From Corynebacterium casei LMG S-19264 (GTDB lineage Bacteria > Actinomycetota > Actinomycetes > Mycobacteriales > Mycobacteriaceae): a stretch of 64,000 nt of DNA. This document shows positions 1 through 7,718 of the stretch, piece by piece. Position numbers and translations under genes: made by a program. Location of the stretch: positions 414,009 through 478,008 of the forward strand of contig NZ_CP004350.1 in the NCBI RefSeq assembly GCF_000550785.1, read 5' to 3'. The notes beneath the pieces were generated by a model. That model was not told where the DNA came from. It saw nothing but the letters and a program-made list of their open reading frames with translations, and did not search any database. Every line of letters starts with the position of its first letter. Within the stretch, counting starts at the first letter, position 1.

Positions 1-793
1 TGATGACCACCTGATAATCCGGGAAAGGATACTCGCCGAAGACAGACTCATAAAAGTCCAGCATTTCCTGCTGCTGTTTAAACTCTTCCTCCACCCGCGC
101 GCGCAAGTGCGCCGGCGCCCACGCCGTGGTGTTGCGGCCCAGCTTGAACTTTGTGTACTCGCCAACCTGAATGGTGGCCAAATACGTTGCCATCGGGGAA
201 TCCACCTTGTAATGCCAGGTGGTGGTGCTGTTTTGTGCCTTCTTGGACACCAGCTTGCCGTTGGAAATCACGGTGAAAGGACTATCCGCAGTGACACGAA
301 TGTCATAAGTCGCCTTCTCACTTGGCGTGTCATCACACGGGAACCAGCTCGGCGCACCGTTGGGCTGCGAAGCTACAAGCGCACCGGACTCAGTTTCCTC
401 CCAACCGATCTCGCCCCACGCGGTGCGGATGGGACGAGGATTGCCGCCATAGCGCACGGTGAGGACGAAGTCGGTGCCGGCTTCAATGGTGTCATCGAAA
501 GTAATGCGAACCTTGCCGCCGGACTGCCGAAAGCGCGTGATCTTGATGCCCTCATTGGCCGAAACGCGACGCGTCGCCATTGCGCCGCCCAGGTCTAGGG
601 TCAGCTTGTCCAAGTCTTCCTCGATGGAAATATGCAACTTGGCAACGCCAGAAAGCAGGTTCGGCTCAACCCGGTAGACCAATTCCAGGTCATAATGCTC
701 AATAGAAAATCCGAGGTTGAAATCAACCCCGGTATAAGAATCTTTAAATTCCCCAGACAAATGCTTAAGGGCGGTAGATAGCAGCGACTTCAT
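1..793 (-). CDS. M1 family metallopeptidase (aminopeptidase N type), N-terminal part, runs off the window
   Basis: The reverse strand is open from an ATG at 791-793 to the window edge (264 codons). It encodes the N-terminal beta domain of M1 zinc aminopeptidases: an early stretch with YDLELVYRV, then SQPNGAPSWFPCDDTPSEKA, the family's substrate-N-terminus region before the catalytic domain, and later EYPFPDYQVV. The zinc motif HExxH lies beyond the window. Such enzymes remove N-terminal residues from peptides, usually in the cytoplasm. The gene follows two mycolyltransferase genes on the same strand. The ATG sits inside a long inverted repeat (764-819) and has no clear ribosome binding site; a TTG at 758-760, just past the repeat, is an alternative start. 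Family assignment is firm, the start is not. Confidence 0.85.
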   Translation of the reverse strand, partial: MKSLLSTALKHLSGEFKDSYTGVDFNLGFSIEHYDLELVYRVEPNLLSGVAKLHISIEEDLDKLTLDLGGAMATRRVSANEGIKITRFRQSGGKVRITFDDTIEAGTDFVLTVRYGGNPRPIRTAWGEIGWEETESGALVASQPNGAPSWFPCDDTPSEKATYDIRVTADSPFTVISNGKLVSKKAQNSTTTWHYKVDSPMATYLATIQVGEYTKFKLGRNTTAWAPAHLRARVEEEFKQQQEMLDFYESVFGEYPFPDYQVVI

Positions 794-819
794 GATGCTG
801 CAATTCTACCGCCCTTAAG
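764..819. repeat. 15-bp perfect inverted repeat enclosing the peptidase start codon
   Basis: CTTAAGGGCGGTAGA at 764-778 is perfectly complementary to 805-819. Between them GCAGC (781-785) can pair with GCTGC (797-801). The ATG of the M1 peptidase lies in the loop. No T-run follows in either direction, so it is not a typical intrinsic terminator; it could close the upstream mycolyltransferase transcript or occlude translation of the peptidase. Confidence 0.7.
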
Positions 820-858
820 GCTTCTGGCTAATTCGGTACTGAATCAGTCCTGCGCGAA

Positions 859-1935
859 CTAGTTCAAAGCACGCTCAAATACTGGCCAGGATTCACGGAT
901 GTCTTCCTTCCATCCTGGCCAAGAGTGGGTGCCGGTGTCACGGAAGTTGTAGGTAGCTGGAATGTTCTGGCTATCCAGCTTTGCCTTGAAGTTGTGGGTG
1001 CAGTGGTTAACGCCGGCTTCAATGACGCCGCCTTCAATCTGCAAGGTAGCTGCACCAACGGAAGCGACCGTCGGGTCAACGCCCTGCTTGGTGTAGTAAG
1101 AAGGCATGTCAGTCATACCTGGCAGGCCGTTACCCGAGGAGATGTACAGCTCAGTACCGCGCAGCTTCTCAGAGTTCATCAGCGCGTCATTGTAACGGTT
1201 CTGGCGGGAACCCATGGGGCCCCACATCTGCTCCGGCTGGCCGCCGCCACGGTTAACGGTCAAACGCAATGCCTCATACTCAAATGGGGCAGCGGTTGCT
1301 GCACAACCAGCGAAGGAACCAACCGCGTCATAGAAACCTGGGTTGTGCTGAGCGAACAACAGCGCGGAAGTCGCGGACATGGACATGCCGGCAACCGCAC
1401 GCTTATTGGAAGCCTGCAGACGATCTTCCAGTGGTCCTGGCAGCTCCTTGGTCATGAAGGTTTCCCACTTCTGTGGGCCCTTCAGGTATTCACGGTTAGG
1501 GCTGGTGTTCCAGTCGGTGTAGTAGGAAAAGGCGCCCCCTTGCACAATAACAACGTTGACGTTCTTGTTGGCGTAGAAGTCCACCGCACGGGTCATGTTC
1601 AGCCAGTCAGCGTTCTGCTCAGCGCCGCCAGCGCCGTTGAGCAGGTAGATGGTTGGGCGGTTGGCATCCTTAGCCTTGATGACCGAAATTGGAACAACGC
1701 GGCCATTCATCGCAGGTGAGGTTGCTTCCAGCTTAAGAACGCGTGGATCATCACCGTACTTCTGGAACCACTGCTGGTCCTCGATCTCCGGAGTAATCGT
1801 CATATCGCGAACCTCAGACAGCTGGGTGTTGCCAGCTACCTGCTCAGGGGCCACGGTTGCTGCCGATGCCGCCGGTGCAACCAACAAGGTGCCAGCGACC
1901 GCGAGCGCTGCGGCAAAAGTCTTCATACGCTTCAT
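859..1935 (-). CDS. Secreted corynomycolyl transferase (antigen 85/esterase D fold)
   Basis: This 358-residue protein has a Sec signal peptide (MKRMKTF, hydrophobic core, cleavage near ASAAT, about residue 25) and an alpha/beta-hydrolase domain of the corynebacterial mycolyltransferase family. The nucleophile lies in GMSMSA (Ser about 185). The oxyanion region is YLLNGAGGAEQNADW, and the catalytic His is in THSWPGW (about 337). By family knowledge such enzymes move corynomycolic acids between trehalose monomycolate, arabinogalactan and, for some members, outer-membrane peptides. It is the shorter of two tandem paralogues, lying 94 bp downstream of the larger one on the same strand. The start follows a weak A-rich ribosome site; a second ATG four codons in is possible. 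The exact acceptor cannot be told from sequence. Confidence 0.9.
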   Translation of the reverse strand: MKRMKTFAAALAVAGTLLVAPAASAATVAPEQVAGNTQLSEVRDMTITPEIEDQQWFQKYGDDPRVLKLEATSPAMNGRVVPISVIKAKDANRPTIYLLNGAGGAEQNADWLNMTRAVDFYANKNVNVVIVQGGAFSYYTDWNTSPNREYLKGPQKWETFMTKELPGPLEDRLQASNKRAVAGMSMSATSALLFAQHNPGFYDAVGSFAGCAATAAPFEYEALRLTVNRGGGQPEQMWGPMGSRQNRYNDALMNSEKLRGTELYISSGNGLPGMTDMPSYYTKQGVDPTVASVGAATLQIEGGVIEAGVNHCTHNFKAKLDSQNIPATYNFRDTGTHSWPGWKEDIRESWPVFERALN

Positions 1936-1973
1936 AGGTGTTTCTTTTCCGTATCTACATGTAAAAGAGCGGG

Positions 1974-2021
1974 AGCCCGCACTCAGCGATAATCATAGAA
2001 GATGATCTTCGAGTGCGAGCT
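1974..2021 (-). terminator. Stem-loop after the longer mycolyltransferase gene
   Basis: AGCCCGCACTC at 1974-1984 pairs with GAGTGCGAGCT at 2011-2021 (one G-U). It lies 9 bp past the stop of the 2030-3478 gene, and a short T-run (CTCTTTT) follows a few bases later on the reverse strand. It is a weak or partial terminator, or a processing hairpin between the two paralogues. Confidence 0.4.
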
Positions 2022-2029
2022 ATAAGTTA

Positions 2030-3478
2030 CTAGGACGCCAGTCCCAAGCCACGGGCGAAGGTTGGCCAGGACTCAGAAAGGTCCTTGCGCCAGCCTGGCC
2101 AGGAGTGGGTGCCGGTTGGGCGGAAGTTCCAGTCAGCGTCAATACCCTGGGAATCCATCTTGGCCTTCAGGTCATGAGTACAGGAGTTAGCGGCTGCCTC
2201 AATGATGCCGCCCTCAATGATGAGGGTGGAAGAACCCTGTGCCGCAGCGGACAGGCCCTGGGACTCAATCTTGGAAGAGCCCATATCGGTCATGCCTGGC
2301 AGACCGGAGTTGGCAGAAACATAAACCTCGGACTCACGCAGGTTGTTTGCGTTGACGAGGCCGTCGTTGTAGACGTTGTACTCGCCACCCTGTGGACCCC
2401 ACATCTGAGTGGTGTTGCCGCCACCGCGGTTGACGGTGAGGTTTGCGAACATGTTAGGGAATGGGCGGGAAGTTGCCGCACAACCGGAGAAGGAACCAAC
2501 AGCGTTATAGAAACCTGGGTTGTGCTCAGCCAGAACCAGTGCGGAGGTAGCCGACATGGACATGCCCGCGATAGCGCGCTTCTTATTGCCGTTGATTTCG
2601 TTCTCTAGGACATCAGGCAGCTCCTTGGTCAGGAAGGTTTCCCAGAGGATCTTTTCCTGCGTCAGGTAACCGGACTGTGGGGACTCCACCCAGTCGGTGT
2701 AGTAGGAGAAGGCGCCAGCCTGTGGGATAACCACGTTGACGTTCTTGTCCTTGTAGAACTCAATGATGTTTTCTTCAGGCTCCAGGTCAGAGTAGGTGGT
2801 CGCGGTGATCCAGTCCATCCCCTGCTCCGCGCCGCCAGCGCCGTTGAGCATGTAGATGGTTGGACGCTTTTCATCGAAGGTGTCATCCGGGGTGATGACG
2901 GCCAGCGGAATTTCCATGTCCATGGAAGGGGAGGATGCATTGAAGCCAATGACGTGGTCCAACCAGTCACGGTTGCCGTTCTCATCCTTGTGGTTGTACA
3001 CGCGGGTCATCCAGGTCTCATTGAGAGGAGCCTTCTTGTTTTCCGCGATGTACTCCTGCATCTTGGCAGCAATGTCCAGCTCAGTCAGGACAGCTGGTTC
3101 AGCGCTCTCAGTCTGGAAGGTTTCTGCGCCGTCAGCGCCCTCAGCCGGAGAATTGTCGCCCTGCTGAGTCAGCGACTCGCCAGCAGCATCTACCAAATCC
3201 TGGATGAGGTCAGTGTCGGTTGCGGTGTCACCATCAGTAGCGGTGAAATCGCGGTCCTCGTCGCCCTCATTGGTGGTAGCAGCAGCGGTGTCGGCCTCTT
3301 CAACTTCATCCACGGCCACGTCGCCATCAGTGTTTTCTTCACTGCCGGTGTCGACATCAGACGTGTTTTCATTATTGGTTTGCTCGGAGCCATCTTGCGC
3401 GACAGCTGGCAGTGCAAACGCGCCTGCAGACAGGGCAATTGCTGCTGTCACGGCGGTTACGTTGCGCAGGAGTTTCAT
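2030..3478 (-). CDS. Secreted corynomycolyl transferase with long acidic N-terminal extension
   Basis: This 482-residue protein is a close paralogue of its downstream neighbour, sharing NGAGGAEQ, the nucleophile elbow AIAGMSMSATSA and the His motif THSWPGW near the C terminus. A signal peptide (MKLLRNVTAV..., cleavage near AVAQD, about residue 28) is followed by roughly 110 residues very rich in Asp, Glu, Thr, Gly and Asn before the hydrolase domain begins near LTELDIAAKMQEYIAENKK. That region is absent from the shorter paralogue and looks disordered; it may be a cell-wall spacer or cation-binding tether (inference). The promoter should lie in the 580-bp gap upstream. Family role: transfer of mycolates to trehalose, arabinogalactan or proteins. 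Confidence in family is high, in the specific acceptor low. Confidence 0.9.
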   Translation of the reverse strand: MKLLRNVTAVTAAIALSAGAFALPAVAQDGSEQTNNENTSDVDTGSEENTDGDVAVDEVEEADTAAATTNEGDEDRDFTATDGDTATDTDLIQDLVDAAGESLTQQGDNSPAEGADGAETFQTESAEPAVLTELDIAAKMQEYIAENKKAPLNETWMTRVYNHKDENGNRDWLDHVIGFNASSPSMDMEIPLAVITPDDTFDEKRPTIYMLNGAGGAEQGMDWITATTYSDLEPEENIIEFYKDKNVNVVIPQAGAFSYYTDWVESPQSGYLTQEKILWETFLTKELPDVLENEINGNKKRAIAGMSMSATSALVLAEHNPGFYNAVGSFSGCAATSRPFPNMFANLTVNRGGGNTTQMWGPQGGEYNVYNDGLVNANNLRESEVYVSANSGLPGMTDMGSSKIESQGLSAAAQGSSTLIIEGGIIEAAANSCTHDLKAKMDSQGIDADWNFRPTGTHSWPGWRKDLSESWPTFARGLGLAS

Positions 3479-4058
3479 AAAACCAGTGCTTCCTTATTGA
3501 CGAGAACTGACACTAAAGTGCGACACCGAATGTGACGACCTTCAATTTCGTGCCAGCAGCCTGAAAAATCTTTACGTGCGAGATAATATTCCGCTGCTTA
3601 ACTATCGACTGATACTCAGATTTTGTTAGCAGAGATTAAGTTAATGCCGCTCAGAAAGGGTTTTGACATTTCCCGAACGGAAGTTCCTTAAAAACCTACT
3701 AAAGAAACCTGCCCAGCAGTTACTAAATCGTGGAACGAGCATAGCTTAACAGCAAATTAATGTGAATGGTGGTACTGAAGTGACAAATATGTCATAATCT
3801 TCGCAGAGGCCTTGCAGTGCGCATGTTGAATATGAAAGAAGTGGCTAATCTTCTTTGGTATTGAGCTTGAAGTGCTGGTGACAAGGGCTTTGTCCACCAA
3901 CCGGTAACGGCCTATTGCTTCCAACCGTTAGTAATAGATGTCAACGCGAAATCTTGTAGCACGGTGTGAAACTGGCCATCGGCTGAAAGCTGAAGGTTAA
4001 TAATCGCCCGCGTGAAGGATCGCTACTGAGCTTCCAAACAACATGAAAGAGCAGCAAC
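3479..4058. other. 580-bp intergenic region between divergent mycolyltransferase and small peptide gene
   Basis: No credible gene longer than about 15 codons is visible. The region must hold the promoter of the reverse-strand mycolyltransferase and that of the forward peptide gene at 4059. It contains a TTGACA hexamer (3663-3668) followed by an SOS-like dyad (3674-3686) and is AT-richer than its neighbours. A long leader for the peptide gene or an unrecognised small RNA is possible. Confidence 0.5.
3674..3686. promoter_or_regulatory. LexA/SOS-like dyad CGAAC-N4-GTTC
   Basis: CGAACGGAAGTTC matches the Gram-positive SOS core CGAAC-N4-GTTC, with the last G of the full consensus replaced by C. 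It starts 5 bp after a TTGACA hexamer, so it would sit in a promoter spacer. No nearby gene is an obvious SOS target, so the match may be chance. Confidence 0.3.
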
Positions 4059-4169
4059 ATGAGCTTTATTGATTCCATGATCGTGGCTTTCACCACCGCA
4101 ATCGGCCCATTCGTCCACATGGGTTCTTCCGCATCCTCCAACCTGGCACTCTCCCTCGGGCTGTTCTAA
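4059..4169 (+). CDS. Small hydrophobic peptide, candidate mycomembrane (PorA/PorH-like) peptide
   Basis: This is an ATG-started frame of 36 codons (MSFIDSMIVAF...LSLGLF, TAA stop). It uses codons typical of highly expressed corynebacterial genes (ATC, TTC, CTG, TCC). A purine-rich AAAGAG lies about 7 bases upstream and an intrinsic terminator follows 77 bp after the stop. The peptide has no signal sequence; it is amphipathic/hydrophobic, ends in Phe and contains six Ser, including an SSASS patch. Corynebacterial outer-membrane pore peptides PorA and PorH are similarly short, lack signal peptides and are O-mycoloylated on Ser by a mycolyltransferase; this gene is the next one to two mycolyltransferase genes. 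No sequence identity to PorA or PorH is claimed; the functional link is inference from size, composition and place. Confidence 0.55.
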   Translation: MSFIDSMIVAFTTAIGPFVHMGSSASSNLALSLGLF

Positions 4170-4245
4170 GCGCTGATTGAGAGAAGTCCCGGGGCTCTTT
4201 CGCTTCGGGGGTAGTACCTCATTTTGGGGCTACCAAACCCCGCCT

Positions 4246-4275
4246 ACCACCCAATGAGACTGGGTGGTTTTGTGG
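4246..4275 (+). terminator. Intrinsic terminator after the small peptide gene
   Basis: ACCACCCA (4246-4253) pairs with TGGGTGGT (4261-4268) over a 7-base loop, followed by TTTGTGGTTTT. It separates the peptide gene from lpd. Confidence 0.75.
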
Positions 4276-4381
4276 TTTTCGGCGCAGATTCATTCGTGGT
4301 GCACTGTAGAAACGGGTTCGCGGGGTGAATAAGTCATCCCGATGCAGACATTTGGCTAGTGATTTAAGTACCCTAGTAGGT

Positions 4382-5794
4382 GTGACTAATGAACATTATG
4401 ACGTAGTAGTAATCGGCGCGGGCCCTGGTGGCTACGTGTCCGCCATTCGTGCAGCACAGCTGGGCAAGAAGGTTGCGGTTGTAGAGAAGCAGTACTGGGG
4501 CGGTGTTTGCTTGAACGTGGGTTGTATCCCATCCAAGGCACTGCTTAAGAATGCGGAAGTTGCGCACACCTTCAACCATGAGGCTAAGACCTTTGGTATC
4601 TCCGGTGACGTGAGCTTTGACTTCGGTGTAGCGCACAAGCGCTCCCGCAAGGTCTCCGCGGGCATCGTCAAGGGTGTCCACTACCTGATGAAGAAGAACA
4701 ACATTACGGAAATCGACGGCCTGGGCTCCTTCAAGGATGCTAAGACCCTGGAGATTACTGAGGGCAATGACAAGGGTAAGACCATTACCTTTGACAACGC
4801 CATCATTGCTACCGGTTCCGTTGTTCGTTCCCTGCCAGGCGTAGAAATCGGTGGTAACATCGTTTCCTACGAAGAGCAGATTCTGGAAGAAAACAAGCCA
4901 GATTCCATGGTTATCGTTGGCGCTGGCGCCATCGGCATGGAGTTCGCATACGTTTTGGCTAACTACGGCGTGGACGTTACCATCGTCGAGTTCATGGATC
5001 GCGTTCTTCCAAATGAGGACAAGGACGTCTCCAAGGAGATTGCTAAGCAGTACAAAAAGCTTGGCGTTAAGCTCATGACCGGCTACAAGACCACATCCAT
5101 CAAGGACAACGGCGATAACGTCACCGTTGAGGTTGAGTCCAAGGACGGTTCCAAGAAGGACACCCTGACCGTGGACCGCTGCATGGTTTCCATCGGTTTC
5201 GCTCCTCGCACCGAGGGCTTCGGTCTGGAAAACACCGGCGTGAAGCTCACCGAGCGCGGCGCAATTGATATTGATGACCGCATGCGCACCAACGTTGACG
5301 GCATCTACGCTATCGGTGACGTCACCGCTAAGCTGCAGCTAGCACACGTTGCTGAAGCACAGGGTGTTGTTGCTGCTGAGACCATCGCTGATGCAGAAAC
5401 CCAGGAGCTGGGCGACTACATGATGATGCCTCGCGCAACCTTCTGCAATCCGCAGGTTGCATCCTTCGGCTACACCGAAGAGCAGGCTAAGGAAAAGTTC
5501 CCTGATCGCGAGATCAAGGTTGCTACCTTCCCATTCTCCGCAAACGGTAAGGCAGCTGGCCTGGCTGAAACCGCTGGCTTTGTAAAGCTGGTTGCTGACG
5601 CTGAGTTCGGCGAACTGCTGGGCGGCCACATGGTTGGCGCTAACGTTTCTGAGCTGCTGCCAGAGCTGACCATGGCACAGCGCTTCGACCTCACCGCTGA
5701 GGAAATCGGACGCAACGTTCACACCCACCCAACCCTGTCTGAGGCAATGAAGGAAGCTGCCCACGGCATTGCTGGACACATGATCAACCTCTAA
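4382..5794 (+). CDS. lpd: Dihydrolipoyl dehydrogenase
   Basis: The E3 flavoprotein of the pyruvate/2-oxoglutarate dehydrogenase system reoxidises dihydrolipoamide with NAD+. From a GTG at 4382 it has 470 residues, and [10 protein letters not shown] aligns with the start MTEHYDVVV of the C. glutamicum enzyme. Visible parts: FAD dinucleotide motif [10 protein letters not shown], redox disulfide [17 protein letters not shown]-binding [12 protein letters not shown], second FAD motif [16 protein letters not shown], and the C-terminal interface His-Glu pair in [17 protein letters not shown] longer frame opens at 4325 but has no family support. No Shine-Dalgarno is well placed for the GTG; a TACCCT -10-like hexamer 7 bp upstream suggests a leaderless transcript (inference). 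A strong shared terminator follows, facing ramB. Confidence 0.97.
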   Translation: MTNEHYDVVVIGAGPGGYVSAIRAAQLGKKVAVVEKQYWGGVCLNVGCIPSKALLKNAEVAHTFNHEAKTFGISGDVSFDFGVAHKRSRKVSAGIVKGVHYLMKKNNITEIDGLGSFKDAKTLEITEGNDKGKTITFDNAIIATGSVVRSLPGVEIGGNIVSYEEQILEENKPDSMVIVGAGAIGMEFAYVLANYGVDVTIVEFMDRVLPNEDKDVSKEIAKQYKKLGVKLMTGYKTTSIKDNGDNVTVEVESKDGSKKDTLTVDRCMVSIGFAPRTEGFGLENTGVKLTERGAIDIDDRMRTNVDGIYAIGDVTAKLQLAHVAEAQGVVAAETIADAETQELGDYMMMPRATFCNPQVASFGYTEEQAKEKFPDREIKVATFPFSANGKAAGLAETAGFVKLVADAEFGELLGGHMVGANVSELLPELTMAQRFDLTAEEIGRNVHTHPTLSEAMKEAAHGIAGHMINL

Positions 5795-5828
5795 AAATCC
5801 TTAGCTTTAGGGACTTCTAGAAAACGTC

Positions 5829-5876
5829 CGAAGGGCGGCGCACTCCACAATGTGAGTGCGCCGCCCTTCGGCTTTG
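5829..5876. terminator. Bidirectional intrinsic terminator between lpd and ramB
   Basis: A perfect 17-bp stem (5829-5845 with 5854-5870, CGAAGGGCGGCGCACTC) has an 8-base loop and a T-rich tail GCTTTGTT on the forward side. It lies between the convergent stops of lpd (5794) and ramB (5888). Confidence 0.9.
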
Positions 5877-5887
5877 TTAGTTGTTTG

Positions 5888-7297
5888 TTAGTACGGCGCT
5901 ACCGAGCTGCGGTGAGCATCAATTTCAAGTGGTTCGTTGATTGGTGGGAAAGCGCGCTGCGCACAGTTTTCACGTGGACACATGCGGCAGCCAATACCGA
6001 TGGGGGTGGCTACGGACATGTCGGTGAGATCAAGACCTTCGGCGTAAATGGTGCGGTCTGCGTGGCGGGCCTCGCAGCCGAGACCAACAGAAAACAGTTT
6101 GCTGGTGTCTTTGAACTGGCCTTGTGGATGGCGGATGGAACGCGCAATCCACAAGTAGTTGCGCCCGTCCGGCATCTGCGCCAGTTGGCGGGAAATAACG
6201 CCAGGCTGCGCGAAGGTTTCGTACACATTCCACAGCGGGCACGTGCCGCCCGAGTTGGAAAAATGCACGCCAGTCGCGGATTGGCGCTTGGACATATTGC
6301 CGGCGCGGTCCACGCGGACGAAAGTAAACGGGATGCCACGCTGGTTAGGGCGCTGCAATGTGGAAAGGCGTGAAGCCACGGTCTCATATCCCACGCCAAA
6401 GACCTGGCAGAGGTACTCAATGTCGTATCCGCACTGCTCAGCTTCAGTATGGAAAGTGTCATAAGGCATCAAGGTTGCAGCCGCAAAGTAGCTGGCGATG
6501 CCACGGTGAGCCAGATTGAGTGAAGCTTCAGAAGTAAAAGGCTCGTCATCGGTAAGTTCTTTGAGCAAATCCCCAGCCTCAAGGAACGACAACTCTGCTG
6601 CCATGCGGAATGCGCGCTGGCCTTCGGTCAAACGGCTGGCCAAGGCCAAAACGCCAGTTTCAGAATCAAAGCTGTGCTGGGTTCCATCCAGCGGGGAAGT
6701 GGTGATGACCTCGACGTTGTGCTTTTCCTTCAAGCGTTCAACGAGGGCGTCTTCGGTTTCTCGAATCCTGAAATTGGACACGTCAAGCTCTGCGGATAGC
6801 CGCTCCGCGGTGTTATCCAAAGCGTCCAAATAGTTTTGCCGAGCATAAAAGAAATCACGAACTTCATCGTGCGGCATGGACAATGCCTGCGAACCATCGC
6901 GGGTGCGGCGAGTATCAGTTGCCAAGGATAGTTTGTCCCGGGCGTTTCGGTAACGGCGGTGAATATCAACCATGGTGCGCGCGACAGAGGGATGGTTATA
7001 AACCAGTTCGCTCAATTCCTGGAACTCCACCGGGGTAGGGCAGAGTTCCTTGTCTTGAACAACATCCTGAATTTCAGCAAGCAACCGTGAGTCATCATCG
7101 CGGGAGAAGAATGTGGCATCGACGCCAAAAACTTCGGTGATGCGAAGAAGGACGGGAACGGTGAGGGGACGAACGTCGTGTTCGATTTGATTGACATAGC
7201 TGGCTGAAAGGCCGAGTGTTGCAGCGAGGGAAGCTTGGCTTAAATCGCGTTCGCGGCGCAGTTGACGAAGGCGGGATCCCACGTAGGTCTTACTCAT
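5888..7297 (-). CDS. ramB: RamB-type transcriptional regulator of acetate/carbon metabolism
   Basis: This 469-residue regulator starts [20 protein letters not shown]. The N terminus is an XRE-type helix-turn-helix (about residues 8-62, including [20 protein letters not shown]). It is followed by an IrrE/ImmA-like metallopeptidase-fold region (DUF955 family) without an obvious intact HExxH in the copy read here, and a C-terminal Cys-containing ScfR-type domain ([28 protein letters not shown]). C. glutamicum RamB shares this layout and represses acetate and glyoxylate genes and its own gene. The ATG at 7297 is preferred over an upstream TTG because it aligns with the C. glutamicum start. A RamB-like box lies about 42 bp upstream, supporting autoregulation. 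Divergent from sdhCAB. Confidence 0.95.
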   Translation of the reverse strand: MSKTYVGSRLRQLRRERDLSQASLAATLGLSASYVNQIEHDVRPLTVPVLLRITEVFGVDATFFSRDDDSRLLAEIQDVVQDKELCPTPVEFQELSELVYNHPSVARTMVDIHRRYRNARDKLSLATDTRRTRDGSQALSMPHDEVRDFFYARQNYLDALDNTAERLSAELDVSNFRIRETEDALVERLKEKHNVEVITTSPLDGTQHSFDSETGVLALASRLTEGQRAFRMAAELSFLEAGDLLKELTDDEPFTSEASLNLAHRGIASYFAAATLMPYDTFHTEAEQCGYDIEYLCQVFGVGYETVASRLSTLQRPNQRGIPFTFVRVDRAGNMSKRQSATGVHFSNSGGTCPLWNVYETFAQPGVISRQLAQMPDGRNYLWIARSIRHPQGQFKDTSKLFSVGLGCEARHADRTIYAEGLDLTDMSVATPIGIGCRMCPRENCAQRAFPPINEPLEIDAHRSSVAPY

Positions 7298-7338
7298 GGC
7301 CGCAAGATTACACAATAGAAATTGCCATTATCGGGAAA

Positions 7339-7351
7339 TTAGCAAAGTTTG
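7339..7351 (-). promoter_or_regulatory. RamB-like operator upstream of ramB
   Basis: On the reverse strand this reads CAAACTTTGCTAA, one mismatch from the RamB consensus (A/C)A(A/C)ACTTTGCAAA as I remember it. It lies about 42 bp upstream of the ramB ATG, fitting negative autoregulation. Confidence 0.5.
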
Positions 7352-7526
7352 TGTCAAGATCGTTCGCGAATCTGCAAATGTGGGTGTGAGTAGGCACTTA
7401 GCCAAAGTTGCAATGTTTGATAGGGGTGGGGTGGGGGAGCACTTACGAAAGTATGACACCGATCGGGGTGAATACCTCACCCTTGGAAACGTCTGTGCCA
7501 AACCTCACAATTTGCCTAATCTTTAC

Positions 7527-7542
7527 GCAACACCAGTGTTGC
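7527..7542. promoter_or_regulatory. Inverted repeat GCAACAC-CA-GTGTTGC in the sdhC upstream region
   Basis: Arms of 7 bp are separated by 2 bp, 177 bp before sdhC. It looks like a dimeric regulator site; the regulator is not identified. Confidence 0.4.
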
Positions 7543-7588
7543 CTAAAGGGATGAACCCAAGCGTGCGGCGGTATTTGATGGCATGAAG

Positions 7589-7607
7589 CTAGGTGATCCT
7601 TACCTAA
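7589..7607. promoter_or_regulatory. DtxR-like iron box upstream of sdhCAB
   Basis: CTAGGTGATCCTTACCTAA has the TAGGT-N7-ACCTA dyad with exactly the 19-bp DtxR spacing (consensus TTAGGTTAGGCTAACCTAA). It starts 130 bp before sdhC, whose products are iron-sulfur and haem proteins. Direct DtxR control is inference. Confidence 0.5.
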
Positions 7608-7718
7608 CAGTTGTGCGGACGTCAACAAATGCTGGCCAAAAAACGGTTCACAAGCAGGCATATCGACTGGTAACCGGCGGTTATTCCTGCGTAAGGTAAT
7701 AGCGACTATGGAGGTGTC

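Larger units (their letters stand above)
7298..7718. other. 421-bp divergent ramB/sdhC regulatory region
   Basis: No gene is seen. The region carries the RamB-like box (7339-7351), a weaker ACTTTGG-type relative on the reverse strand near 7400-7414, a 7-bp-arm inverted repeat (7527-7542) and a DtxR-like box (7589-7607), then the sdhC ribosome site GGAGGT just before 7719. Confidence 0.7.

Noticed and set aside
107-598. Forward frame of 163 codons at the window start
   Set aside because: Antisense to the M1 peptidase, whose motifs are unmistakable on the reverse strand.
925-1719. Forward open frame antisense to the shorter mycolyltransferase
   Set aside because: Shadow frame; the reverse strand carries an unambiguous family protein.
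3941-4141. 66-codon reverse frame overlapping the small peptide gene
   Set aside because: No ribosome site or family; the forward peptide with its terminator is better supported.
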